A DNA stretch of 64,000 nt, taken from Tetradesmus obliquus (taxonomy: Eukaryota; Chlorophyta; Chlorophyceae; Sphaeropleales; Scenedesmaceae). Below are positions 25,364-35,900 of this stretch, piece after piece. The DNA lies in assembly GCA_030272155.1 (NCBI GenBank), contig CP126204.1, positions 1,603,501 through 1,667,500 of the forward strand, read 5' to 3'. The notes under the pieces were generated by a model. It was not told where the DNA came from. It was given only the letters and a program-made list of their open reading frames with translations, and searched no databases. Position 1 is the stretch's first letter. Each line of letters starts with the position of its first letter. The translations under genes and the position numbers were made by a program.

Positions 25364-26736
25364 CTTGTATGGCTGTCTGATGTGCGTATACACACGTATG
25401 CAGGCGAATGGGCAGTGGGGTCAACTGAGCGGCACCTGCACTGGTGAGCGAGGCATACAGGGCAAGACGCAGCTGCTGCAGCTGCAGCCAACATGTGTCA
25501 TGCTGCAGCAACTAGTTTAGAGTGAGTGAGTGACTACCCAGGCAGCTCTGCAGCTCCTGGGTAAGTTAAGGCTAAGAGGGTGTGTGTGGCCAGGGGCGGC
25601 GCCCCTGGGATCCACACCCTCTACCCGAACTAGTTTAGCAGTTAAAACAATACAATACAATACAATACAATACAATACACTTTCGGGACTGAACCCGACC
25701 CCAGGCACTAGCCCAGCGAGCCGCTGTTCTGCGAAACAAGGTTGACCAGTCATGTGTGTGTGGTGCTGAGGCCGACACGTGCGGCAGCGGACGGTTGGCG
25801 CAGTTGTCATCCGGATGGATCACATGGATCCATGTTGATGCATGCTGGTGCAGACCACACGCAGCAGCAATTGGGTTGAAGTCCCTAGCAGGTAGCCGGG
25901 CCTGACATCCAGCCCCCCTTCCGCCGAGCTGAGTCGCATGCTTAGCCCACTGCAAGCCTCTTCTTTGGTGTTTAAACAACTTTTCAATACGTTGCTATCT
26001 TGCAAGTGCAGCAAACCTGGCATACATCGCGCATGAAAATTACACCTCAGCAGTAGACATGTCACGTGGCCGCTGCACTCTGCATGCTGCAGGCACCTGC
26101 AGCGGCGCACCAGGTTTTGTGCCAACTTCAGGTGGTGGCGCCTTCAGCGCTACAGCATGGCAGGCTGCCTGCAGCTCCACAGCGCGTGGCAGCAGCTGTA
26201 CCGCCAACAACGCCTGCTCTGCTGGCACAGGCAGCATCAGCGCACAGTGTGATGCATCAGGCAGCTGGATCAATGTTCAAGGCGCTTGCAGTTTGGGTGA
26301 GAGGAAGGCTGCAGGCTCAAAGAGCCTGGATTGTCTGGCGGTGTGGCGGCACATTGAGGAATTGGTCAAGGCCCCAGCAGCATACTGCTGTAATCTGCAT
26401 CTGCATCTTGTGTTGGATCAGCCTGCAGCATGTTTGCAGTGCGCAAATTCTCTAAGGCACCAAGAGCTCACTTTTTGCATCTACTGCGCTGCGCTGCTGT
26501 CGCTCTCTGTGCTGCTGCTGTTTGCAGTGCCCTGCGCCTCAACCACCGGCATGCAGGCAGTGCCAAACCTCAATGCCACAAAGTGGATCAGCTTCTGCGG
26601 CACCACAGCAGTCGGCCAGCAATGTGTGAGCAGCGGTGTGTGCAAGGACGACACGTATGGGTTCACATCTGCGACCTGCGCAGCAACTGGCTGGATCGAC
26701 GCCTCTGGCAACTGCGCCCCACCCCCTGCTGGCTGA
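19656..26736 (+). CDS. Gene B: secreted cysteine-rich modular protein, frameshifted in exon 7
   Basis: Eleven exons: 19656-20079, 20390-20554, 20763-20930, 21371-21552, 21719-22058, 22764-22826, 23331-24489, 24809-24984, 25404-25443, 26093-26296 and 26528-26736. All have GT-AG ends and compatible phases. A signal peptide (LTLLLLSSISSS) is followed by three TNFR/ephrin-receptor-like Cys-rich units (exons 1-3), then a Ser/Gly-rich region (exons 4-6, with FAISGGGVAF). Eight six-cysteine modules follow: five in exon 7, one split over exon 8 and the 40-nt exon 9, and one each in exons 10 and 11. N-x-S/T sequons are common, which fits an extracellular or wall glycoprotein (inference). A 31-bp insertion at 23851-23881 breaks the third module; every other exon length fits one frame of 1,033 codons including stop. 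Whether B still makes a full product is unknown. Confidence 0.8.
20698..20751. repeat. (CTG)n tract before gene B exon 3
   Basis: About 18 CTG triplets end 11 nt before the exon 3 acceptor (20762/20763), the orthologous position to the tract in gene A. Confidence 0.9.
21292..21361. repeat. (GCT)n tract before gene B exon 4
   Basis: About 23 uninterrupted GCT triplets, the longest CTG-type tract in the window, end 9 nt before the exon 4 acceptor (21370/21371). Confidence 0.92.
22086..22116. repeat. (CAG)n tract just after gene B exon 5 donor
   Basis: A CAG tract starts 28 nt after the exon 5 donor, as in gene A. Further CAG-rich sequence continues to about 22157. Confidence 0.9.
22450..22700. 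repeat. 12-bp minisatellite in gene B intron 5
   Basis: About 17 copies of a GCATATGAGGCA-type 12-mer are followed by about four GTGTGTGGCA-type variants. The period is a multiple of three, so the frame is open through the array and into exon 6 (22764-22826). An extended exon 6 encoding Ala-Ala-Tyr-Glu repeats is formally possible, but the 63-nt exon shared with gene A argues for intron. Confidence 0.9.
22991..23094. repeat. Related 12-bp minisatellite in gene B intron 6
   Basis: About eight copies of GAGGCAGCGTGT- and GATGCAGCATGT-type 12-mers. They are clearly related to the array in the preceding intron, so the motif has spread between neighbouring introns. Confidence 0.85.
23851..23881 (+). 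other. 31-bp frameshifting insertion in gene B exon 7
   Basis: Compared with the parallel modules, 31 extra bases split the codons for Ile-Gly-Gln-Cys. The insertion creates two perfect 16-bp palindromes, ATTGGCCATGGCCAAT (23843-23858) and CACACTGGCCAGTGTG (23871-23886), and carries a copy of the nearby CAGAGAATGTGCC. Thirty-one is not a multiple of three, so the frame is lost; exon 7 is 1,159 nt with it, against an expected multiple of three. Confidence 0.8.
25521..25627 (-). mobile_element. Two-hairpin short retroposon, copy 2 (reverse orientation)
   Basis: Roughly 90% similar to the element at 12659-12815 but inverted, and inserted in intron 9 of gene B. The 11-bp duplication AACTAGTTTAG flanks it at 25510-25520 and 25628-25638. 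On the minus strand it reads: AGAGGGTGTG stem, nested CCAGGGGCG hairpin, CACACCCTCT, second hairpin, then (ACTC)n tail. Confidence 0.78.
25649..25679. repeat. (AATAC)n microsatellite
   Basis: Five to six copies of a pentanucleotide (ACAAT/AATAC) lie just beyond the target-site duplication of the retroposon. The following GC-rich 300 bp (25680-25980) may belong to another retroelement, but no ORF supports this. Confidence 0.85.
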
Positions 26737-26821
26737 TCAGCAGGGCTCATCATCATCATGTTACCCATCAAGCCATAGCATCAACGCCATCAACGCCAGA
26801 GCAGGGCTGATGTTACTGCCA

Positions 26822-27001
26822 GGGCTTGATTGTTATGATGACTACCAAATACCAGTAATTGCAAAGTGGATCAGCGCATGCGGCTTCAAAGCAGCGAGCA
26901 AGTCGTGCGGCCCGACTCGCGGTGTGTGCAAGGGCGGCACATTCGGGTTTGTCGGTGCAACCTGCGCAGCAAGTGGCTGGATCAACGCAAACAGGCGCTG
27001 A
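26822..27001 (+). pseudogene. Duplicate terminal-module exon downstream of gene B
   Basis: An open stretch ending TGA at 27001 repeats the last exon of gene B: AKWISACGFKA..., then CKGGTFGFVGATCAASGWIN. It lies 86 bp after the gene B stop. The upstream part (residues corresponding to PCASTTGMQ) is not recognisable, and a clean acceptor is not obvious. It is either a decayed duplicate or an alternative last exon. Confidence 0.6.
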
Positions 27002-28336
27002 TTGTCCCAGTTGATTGGACATCCTTGACCTGATAAAGGGTTGACTTGCATCAGACACCCAATAAGTCAAATGAATTTGGACAGACATGCATGGCAAGTC
27101 AGCCTGACGTGCGGCACGATGTTGACCAGACATCACCACCACCAACGAACGCTCAGCCCATGATAGCAGCAGCGGCACGAGGCAGCTGCGGCAGCAGCAG
27201 CAGTCTGCCGCATGCTGCTTTGACTGCTGATGTTGCGTTCAAATCTGCAGCACCATGCCCGCCTCATGCTATGCCAGCTGATGCAAAGCACGGCAGGGCC
27301 CATAAGTGCATGCGCAGCCAATAAGCTGCACTGCCCTATGCACATGCAAATATACTTTTGAGTTGTTTTGGCAGCAACGCCGTATGTTGGTCAGCGCAGT
27401 GAGCACAGTACCTACTATGTATCCGCCCATGCTGCCGGCCACGAAAGCATCAAGGTCGCAGGTTCAGGCAACAACTGATGATGCGCTTACTATTCAAGGA
27501 TGAACGCATACTGGCTGAGATGATGCCCTAAGGGCCTGCACAAAACTTGATCAGTTTCTTGCTGCATCAGGTGGTCAGAGAAGCACGTGTTTTGTGTCTG
27601 TGATGCAGAGCTGGCGTCTTGGTGCTTGATGCATGTTTTCGAGTGATGCATCAGACCCGGGTAGCTGCTGGTGCGGTCAGGCTGGCTCCGTGCATGTGCA
27701 CGTGCCACTGGCAGTGACTGCCAGTTGAACTGCCAGCTGTTACCATGGTAGATGAGGCAGCACTTCCTGCACATGCACGTTGTCACTGCATGCAGGGATG
27801 ATCAGTACGTGGTTTTGGGCCACGTACTAGTATTAGTACGCGTACTAGTACGTAGTACGCGGAAGTGCGTGCCAAAGTACGCTGTGTTGAAAGTTGAAAG
27901 TTGAAAGAGTCTACGCCCTCTTTGCAGGGAGCGGAATTAACGGAGGGCAAAGGACAGGGCCTTAACACCGTGTAACAGTGTCACGGGACTCCCGCCCTTC
28001 CCCTACGACAAGCTCTGCCATCAGCAATCCATCTAAAACCATATGACTTCCTCCTTAAAAAAAAAGCTGCGAGTTCTCTGGGTCTTCAGAGCAGCAGGCG
28101 TCTCCACTGCCCCCTGCTGTGCTGTCGTGGTTCCAGCACGCTCCTCTCGCTGCTTCCGCTAAACACAAGATCAAATGATACCAAATGACCACAATGTAGA
28201 GCCGTCCCAACAATGAGGCCATGCTAGCAGGCATCAACCCATCACCGCTGCTGCTGCTGCTGCCCACCACATCCAGCACCCCTGCCACCCCTTTCCCCAA
28301 AGTCCCCCCAGCCCCAGCCATATGCATTGGAGGTAA

Positions 28337-29719
28337 CTATCCTCCCTTCTTTTTCTTACGTTTTTTGCGCTTGAAGTTGGGTAGTCTGGGCCCTTGCCTC
28401 TTCTGGCCGTTCTTAGCTGCATTGCTGCTGCTGCTGCCGCTGCCGCTGTTTCGCTGTGTTACACAGGTGGCGCGTGCTGCTTGGCTTTGTTGGCGCCATT
28501 GCTTGCCCAGACGAGTGCCCATCTTGATGCGTCTGTATCTTATCACATTGGTGAGTGATCGAATGGCTTGGAGATGCAGGTTGCACAGGAGTGTGTCCAG
28601 GGCTGGGGACGTGACGCCCAGTGCTTCCTTCAAAAGCTTCTTGGCGCTGGTGTACACTGTACCAGCGACTCCCAGGGGGATAACCACCAGTTGTATTTCA
28701 GTGTCGTTCGTAGAGCTGTACTTCCTTATTGCTTGCAGTAGACTGTGGTGCTGCTCCCTGGCATGCATCACTTGGTCTTGCGGCTGCGTGTCCCTGCAGT
28801 ACTTGACCTCCACTAATGTATAGCTGTGCTTGATGCTCGTGTCCTTGCTGGTGCGATATAGCACCATGTCTGGTTTGTGTGCTTTGACTAGTGCCTCTTT
28901 TTCTTCCGCAGGCATGCTCGGCGGCAATATCCTTGCTGGCAGGAACTGGGTCATTGTCTGCAGTCCATCAGCTTTCTGTGCAGCCTTGCTTACGTCCATG
29001 GCCACAACTTGTGCACCATTCTCACCGGTGAGTATGGCTTTTGCTATGAGCAGCACCGCTTCATTATGGCGCTTGGTGACCGCCATGGACAGGTCAGGGC
29101 AGCCGCTCACTGAGTGCATTGTGCCATCTGGCTGGCCGCACAGCACACATTTGTCTGATGTAGCTTTTCCGTACCACCAGGCTCGTTTCTGTGAATAAAA
29201 AGTGCCGGTTCGCACTTTCAGTGCGTTCACCAGCTCGCGATATGTAACTGCAGTGGATGTGAGGAAGGCATGGCTTACTTTTTCTGTATCACGTGCCGTT
29301 TCCTGTGCTGCAGAGAAGCAGATGGCGTTGGTGTTGGAGCCGCCAAACCTGTGGCACTTATGGGCCATGGTGTGGAGCGAGGCAACGTCATGCACTGGCT
29401 GTGGCGGTGTGGGTACCTCCTTTCCTGGCTCCTGCGTTTCTGGGCGGTGTGGCCACGCCATGTTCGGCCTACTGTTGCTGGGTGTGGATATCACCGCATC
29501 TGCCTTTCGCGTCCCTTTTGCGACACTTGTGGCAATCTCATCAGCGTGCTCATTGCCTGGAATGCCTATGTGGGACTTCACTTTGTAGAGGTGAATAGGC
29601 CGACCTCCTGCAGCTATGGAGCTTACTATCTGCTGTAGCAGCGCCGCGTGTCTGTGAAAGCCAAGGCAGATGTCTTGTGGTCTTGTCACCATTCTATGGA
29701 TCTGACGCTGTGTCACCAC
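28337..29719 (-). CDS. LINE ORF C-terminal fragment: RNase H end, CCHC, restriction-like endonuclease
   Basis: A 460-codon open frame that looks like the 3' end of a 5'-truncated non-LTR retrotransposon. Residues 46-62 carry the end of an RNase H domain (VKSHIGIPGNEHADEIA). Residues 191-207 form a C-x2-C-x7-H-x4-C finger. Residues 283-306 show KPD...LVEVK, the PD-(D/E)XK signature of R2-type endonucleases. The C-terminus is Lys/Arg-rich. RNase H together with a C-terminal restriction-like endonuclease recalls the Dualen/RandI LINEs described from Chlamydomonas. No reverse transcriptase is present upstream, and the ORF start is simply the first usable codon after truncation. It is probably not an independent gene. 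Confidence 0.75.
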   Translation of the reverse strand: MVTQRQIHRMVTRPQDICLGFHRHAALLQQIVSSIAAGGRPIHLYKVKSHIGIPGNEHADEIATSVAKGTRKADAVISTPSNSRPNMAWPHRPETQEPGKEVPTPPQPVHDVASLHTMAHKCHRFGGSNTNAICFSAAQETARDTEKVSHAFLTSTAVTYRELVNALKVRTGTFYSQKRAWWYGKATSDKCVLCGQPDGTMHSVSGCPDLSMAVTKRHNEAVLLIAKAILTGENGAQVVAMDVSKAAQKADGLQTMTQFLPARILPPSMPAEEKEALVKAHKPDMVLYRTSKDTSIKHSYTLVEVKYCRDTQPQDQVMHAREQHHSLLQAIRKYSSTNDTEIQLVVIPLGVAGTVYTSAKKLLKEALGVTSPALDTLLCNLHLQAIRSLTNVIRYRRIKMGTRLGKQWRQQSQAARATCVTQRNSGSGSSSSNAAKNGQKRQGPRLPNFKRKKRKKKKGG

Positions 29720-30159
29720 TGAGGACGAACGTACTTACGTTTGAGTGCCCCGAGGCCGACCCCGACTCCGATTTCCCTGCGCGCCTACAACTCCGATTGG
29801 CCTGCTGACATCCATTTCAACCCCAACGCAGCAAAAAGATGAAATACTTCCTCTGTCTCCCTGTGCCTGGAACCCACTTTTACGCTGCTGCTGTTCTGAG
29901 TGAGTGCTGTGGGAAACCATGGACTGGCAGAGATATGATGTTGAAGAGGCTGATGGTGATGACAGTAATGCGGATGATGCTTATGATCCAAAATTTGAAG
30001 GTTTTGGCCGAACTGTTGTGTGTGTCTACTGGACTTGGCTGAGCAGTGGGAGTGCGCGCTGGCGGCGCTGCTCTTCCTGCAAGGGCATGCCAGCTGGCAG
30101 CTCTCCTTCCAAGGGTGCAAATCCATGCCACTGTGGTGTTCTCCCCCTCTCCTCCCCCT

Positions 30160-30633
30160 ATATAAGGAAAGTTGCCGAATTGCATTCATTACAAGCATCA
30201 GCATCATGCAACATAATGCGCACTCACATGGCAAGAAGTGGTCCCCCGAAAGGCCACCGTGGCTGCTGAACCTCAGATTAGCATGTGCAGCTCCTGCTTC
30301 TGCTCCTACGTCGTCTAGTATTACCTGCAACCATAACAACACCTGGTCAGCGCCGTCCCGAAGAGCCACGATGCCCTTCGGGGGCAACGGCACTGACAGT
30401 CTTCCATCCTCTTGTAGTCCTTGGTAGCCTGGGTAGTGACACCTTGTCAGTGACGCCACTTGGTTGACACCGTAGCTCAGATTGAAGGTGAAGTTTTCCT
30501 CGCAAGAAGCAGGAGTGGCAGTAGTGTAAATTGCATGTAATGGGGGAATGTGTATGCCTGCTTTACCGTTTCGTACTACTGTCATTCAAAGTTGACTGTC
30601 CTAGTGGCCATGTATGGCATGTTGTAAATTTTG
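30160..30633. repeat. 474-bp direct repeat, copy 1
   Basis: Apparently identical to 32243-32716. It carries an open minus-strand frame of about 140 codons (FTFNLSYGVNQVASLTRC and so on) with no recognised domain; in copy 1 this frame continues to 29785 (266 codons). Boundaries read ATATAAGGAAAG and GTAAATTTTG, without TG...CA ends. Confidence 0.9.
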
Positions 30634-32242
30634 TCGTCCTTTATCAGACGACGGGCGCTCAGCGCTCCCCATCGTCACGTGCGAGTGATCGTATGGGATG
30701 TGTTATATGCATTGAGGATACCTCCTTGGTGTATGAGCACCTACTCTTCCCTTGACAGTATAGGCATGTGTTAGTTCCTTATTATATAACAGTAACTCCC
30801 AGTTCATGAGTGCGTCAGTACATGCAAAAGGTCAGGTGTAATGTGTAGGTGTGAAATAAATATCGCGTACATTGTATGGGCAGCCTGTGCTGCTCTGGGC
30901 CGCCTGGTATCTGCACCATCTTGCAGGATTCTTTCACGCACTACAAAAATTGTAGTACCTGCTACACCAACAGGTGTGCCAGGTACACCAGACAGCAAAA
31001 TCCACGTAAACCCCCCCCCCCCAACACACAAAAAAAATACCAAAAAACTGCACAGAACCACTTGGTGAAAACCAACACTGCTAGTCTCCAAACCCTTCCT
31101 CCCAAACCCGATGCTGCGACGACATGTAGGCTGTGTATGTGTGCACAAAACATTTATGAAAAAAGCATCGCCCAGCAACGTGTACCTTCGAACGCCCCAC
31201 TTTCCGGTGTTTGCTCCTCTCAGAGCAGGCCACACCACACGCCCAACCTGCCCGTCACCCTCCCCCCGAACAGACGCATACCACGATAACACAACATCAA
31301 AACATAATCCACCACAAACAACATCGCCGCTGCTGTCGCTGCTGTTGCTGTTGTTGTTGCTGTTGCTGCTGCTGCCGCCACTGCATATAGCAGGCAGATG
31401 CTGTTGTTCTGGACAGCCCGCATACTGACTGTGTGGCAGCCGATGTAGGTGCTCCGGCTGCTCTAGTCACTGTAGATGTGAATGGGTGGCCCAACATCCA
31501 GTCCCCATGCCACTAACTGCTAACTGCTGCGTGATGCTGATAGCAAGGTGCGCTGCTGTCTGTGTGGCAGACATGTGGTTTGTCTGCTGCTGCTGGAGCT
31601 GACAGCGGAAAGTGCATGCTGTAACCTGTTTAGGCTGGCAGACAGCTGCTGCTGTATCTGATGCTGTACACGCTGGATGACAGCCCAGCCACGCTGAGCG
31701 TACTGTATTAATGTGTGACTGTAGTATCGTGCATGAAACTGCCGCCAAAACGTTGCTGTGATACGCTGGGTAGTACTTGTAGCTGCTGCTGTGGTGATGG
31801 TAGCTGCCTTCTGGGGTTGGGACTATAAAGCTGGCCAAGGCTGTGGATAATGTGCACCCGTAAAATGAAGGTGTAAGGATCGAACAATTTAAAATAACGT
31901 CGCAGCAAAGCCGAGGCGAGGTGAAGCTATGTGGGGAAGTGCATGTGTGTATGACCCAGGAGGCACCTCATTGCTGTGTCTGTTACTGAAATTATCTGTT
32001 TCGAGCTGCTGTTGATGTTACCTGAAGGGAAGTCGCTGCAATAGTCCGACACCGAGGTAGGCTGCTGGAGGCCTGTGCTACTGCGCGGTCACGGATACGT
32101 GCTACGTGTCGAATGACAAGTACCGGTAACGGCTTCGGAACACACATACAGAAACTGCCCCACAAACAGCCTCAGGCCACAGCAGGGACTGCGAAGCTGC
32201 GGGGCGCCCACCAGAAAACTTACAGGTGTAGCGCTTGGTACC
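30634..32242. other. Spacer between the 474-bp repeats, no recognised gene
   Basis: Holds a poly(C) run near 31010-31022 followed by an A-rich stretch, and a CTG/TTG-rich stretch at 31325-31384. No ORF with a recognisable domain is seen. Confidence 0.5.
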
Positions 32243-32716
32243 ATATAAGGAAAGTTGCCGAATTGCATTCATTACAAGCATCAGCATCATGCAACATAAT
32301 GCGCACTCACATGGCAAGAAGTGGTCCCCCGAAAGGCCACCGTGGCTGCTGAACCTCAGATTAGCATGTGCAGCTCCTGCTTCTGCTCCTACGTCGTCTA
32401 GTATTACCTGCAACCATAACAACACCTGGTCAGCGCCGTCCCGAAGAGCCACGATGCCCTTCGGGGGCAACGGCACTGACAGTCTTCCATCCTCTTGTAG
32501 TCCTTGGTAGCCTGGGTAGTGACACCTTGTCAGTGACGCCACTTGGTTGACACCGTAGCTCAGATTGAAGGTGAAGTTTTCCTCGCAAGAAGCAGGAGTG
32601 GCAGTAGTGTAAATTGCATGTAATGGGGGAATGTGTATGCCTGCTTTACCGTTTCGTACTACTGTCATTCAAAGTTGACTGTCCTAGTGGCCATGTATGG
32701 CATGTTGTAAATTTTG
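32243..32716. repeat. 474-bp direct repeat, copy 2
   Basis: Second copy of the 474-bp segment, 2,083 bp downstream in the same orientation. The minus-strand frame here is 188 codons (32668-32102) and diverges from copy 1 outside the repeat. No element-wide target-site duplication was found. Confidence 0.9.
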
Positions 32717-32991
32717 CATGTCCCCCTCTACTCCGGAATAGGGACAATCTATGTGACAGCATGTTCCAAAAAAACCGCTTCAAGGCTGGCAAGGCAGCTG
32801 CAGCACGCACTGACTGGTGTGTTGTGCAGCACTTCCCTTGTTAACATATTAAAGCCACAGCAGTAGGGACACAGTGCTTTTGCAGTCACGTACTTTCACC
32901 GTACTACACTCACGTGCTTACACTACAGGCCAGCGTACTGGACGTACTACGTACTGCGTCCTACGTACTACGTACTACGTACTGATCATCC

Positions 32992-35900
32992 ATGTTGTCA
33001 CGTGACAGAGAGTGCACTCTTTTATATATGTGTAAACATGATCATGGTCACCAGCAAGTCGACTTGCTCATTCATGAATGAGCACAGCTGGTACACAACT
33101 AGCATGCTGGTCAGCACTGAGCTGCTGCAGGAACTGCTCCTGAGTCAGGTTCTGCAGATCTCCTGCACAATGTAAGACGGATGCGTGCACCGTACATCAA
33201 CACACTTGAATGTGCCGAGTGACTGTGCAGCTACTGACAGGCCCCAAAGTGCTGACCAGTTGCAGCCTGCACAGTTGCAGCACCTGCCTTCCGCGCTGTG
33301 GGGCCCATATGGCATTCCATTGCCCGCGGCATGGCATTACCATGGCATTCCATTACCCGTCACTGTGACAAAGGCTGATCCACAGACAGTCCACTCACTG
33401 TCCAGTGGGGGGTGTTTGGGCCATCCACAGCACCTGCTGTGGATGACTGTGAGGGCGAGTAGCTTGAACGGCTTGCGCTGTCTCATAAATGGTTTTTGTA
33501 GATTACAAACATGATGTGGTGTGGCAGAACCTGCGCTAGGGCATGCTCATGACCCCAAACCAGCAGGTGGTCACCCATGGACACCCTTGACCACCGACAG
33601 TGACATTGGCCTCCTGTTCACCGACCAAACAACAGAAATCAAGTTGCTTTTAATGATAAAGCTACTGCAAGAACGTTGATGATCGCAGAGTGGACTTGAT
33701 TGGAACAAGTGAAGTAGATCGCCTCAGTGCACTGCCGGCAGCGTATAGCTGCTATTACTTGACTTCAAGAAAATACTATGTAAAATTCAAACTTATCTTA
33801 GTAGCTGATCACTCAGTCATCGTTTAACCTCTGCCCTGACAAGTAACAGAACTCAAACTGCCTGTCAACTTCTGTGGGCCAAGCATGGGCGTCTAAAAGT
33901 TGCAATGAGTGTTCCTTAATCACTGGGCGGCAAATCTGTACTTTGTAAAAAGATCGCAGCCCCTTGAGACCCACCACAGGTGCAGTCAGTTCGCAACCAG
34001 CGGCCTGTGTACGTCCAGCTGCTAGTCTGATGTCTCGAAAGTAGTATACGACGTTTTAATGGTCCCTGACGCACATTACATGGGAGCAGCTTGCAGCAGG
34101 AGACGCAAGGAGGCGCTGCCAGGTGCTGCCAGTGGCAGGCCCCCAGCAACCCTGCAACAGAACTGCACGAGCAGCTTCGATGAGGGAATCGTTGATATTC
34201 GTGGAAACATGCGAGCTGCTTTCATAAACGGAATGGTGTGAGCTGGCCACAGGTGAACACCAGGGGCTCCAGCGCAGAGACGCTGCTGCTGCAGCAGCAG
34301 CAGCTGCTGCCAGCGACGCCTGCAGCAAACAGCACCTAGACTGCCAGCAAACCACATTTGGTCGGTATTTGTGGCACTCAATGTGCGTATCTGACCGTCG
34401 CAGCATGCAATGACATGTTGCCAGCAGTCTCGCACGCATCGCCATGCATGCAACTCCTGCCTGTCGACCTATCCAAGTTTGCCGCACTGCAGGTGTATGA
34501 TAAATGCGCGCGCCGGAGAAGGAAGCCAGCCACAGCAACTCAAGTGGTCAGTGCCAGGCCCAATGTAGTGCCGGAGGCAGCGACAACTTCAGCAGGTGCG
34601 CGGCTGGTTGTTGCTGCTGCTGCTCTGCTCGATCTGCATGATAACGTGCTGCAGCAGAATACCAGCAACGGTGGTGCTAGCATGACTGCAACAGCAGCGC
34701 TGCAGGGGCAGCAGTAGAAGCGGTGGCAGGGGTGCTTCAGCTCATGTAGCAGCCTGAAGGCAGTGCACGCAGAAGGTCAAGTACAATGCTGCCGGCAAGC
34801 TGATTGACGGTTGCAGCTAGTGCAGGATCTCATTTGGGGTGATGCAAGCACACTATATGTTGCCAGAAGAGCTTCACTCAACAATACAGCATGGCAGACT
34901 CGCACTGCACACCCATATACGTGTACTCAACTCATACTTCGCTGGCGTGCGTATTGCAGGGTTCAAAGAAGGGGGCATTTTCCAGGACCCAGCCATAGAA
35001 CATGCGTCATCGGCAGGCTGCTGAGGAGGCGCAAGGCTCAACCACAGCGCGTGCGCATGACGACATGGTGAGTTGCAGGCAATGCAACGTGCCAGTCAGG
35101 CAGCAGACGTGTCCAGGGATTAGCTGGTGTCCTACGCTTTTGCAGGCATTGCAGGTCCTGTGCATGACGGCCACAGTGTATTGCATCATTCCTGCAAGCA
35201 CAACAGTGTGTGCCTGGCCTGAGCAGTTGCCTGTTGTCTTCTGCTGGTTTTGCTTATTTCTGCAGGTGTTCAAGGCGTCGTTGGCAGTCAACTGCTGTAT
35301 CCCCGCACTTGCCAATTGGCTCCAGCAAGGCGGTCATCACGCTGCTGGGACAGCGCAACCAAAATGGTCCAGCGGCTTATGAAGAAAGCTTCCAGGCAGC
35401 TCAACTCAGGGGCAGGCGCATGGCAGCAGGTGCAGCAGCAGGTGCAGCATTGCAGAAGGATGCTACGTCCAACCACCACAGTGCGGGCAGTAAGTAGAAG
35501 GTGCTACCAAGCGAGGACAACATGCGCGTCATGCAGGTGTAGATTGCAGCGAGGATTAAGCGCACCCAGCTGGGGCAGCAGCAGTAGCAGGGTATGCTGT
35601 CAATGCAACAGGCGGGCATGGGTGCAGCGTCTGCTCAGCGACTGGTGTGCCGAAGCGCTCGGCCGCTTTTGTACCAGTCATGCAGTAGCTGTGGGCTTGC
35701 CATTATTGTTTGCTGTAGTGTCTTTGATTGCAGATGGCTTTGCAGATGCTGTGTGTGGCACTGTGCTGTTTGTGCAATCTCTGTGTGTACAAGGCCAACA
35801 CACAGCTGGAGGTGTTGGAGTGCTTATGTGGGCCCAGTGCATCCTCTGTGTTGCGCATGTTGATCCCAATGTATGATATTTCATGGTTGCATTCAGTCTG

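Larger units (their letters stand above)
27796..32991. mobile_element. Candidate 5.2-kb element with perfect 15-bp terminal inverted repeats
   Basis: GGATGATCAGTACGT at 27796-27810 is matched by its exact reverse complement at 32977-32991. Both subterminal regions are dense in CGTACTA/TACGTAC motifs (27805-27865 and 32890-32985), a common feature of DNA-transposon ends. No clean target-site duplication was found, although GTTGTCAC occurs near both ends. The interior holds a LINE fragment and a twice-present 474-bp segment. No transposase was recognised inside, so it would be non-autonomous or disrupted by nested insertions. Confidence 0.5.

Noticed and set aside
32241-32250. CCATATAAGG as a CArG box
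   Set aside because: It lies exactly at a repeat junction, is absent as such in the other copy, and has no gene placed to use it.
30160-32716. 474-bp repeats as LTRs of a small retrotransposon
   Set aside because: No TG...CA ends, no primer-binding site after the first copy, and no target-site duplication around the pair.
33185-35876. Several plus-strand ORFs of 60-208 codons with nearby GTGAG/TGCAG sites
   Set aside because: I could not chain them into a gene with consistent phase or recognise any domain.
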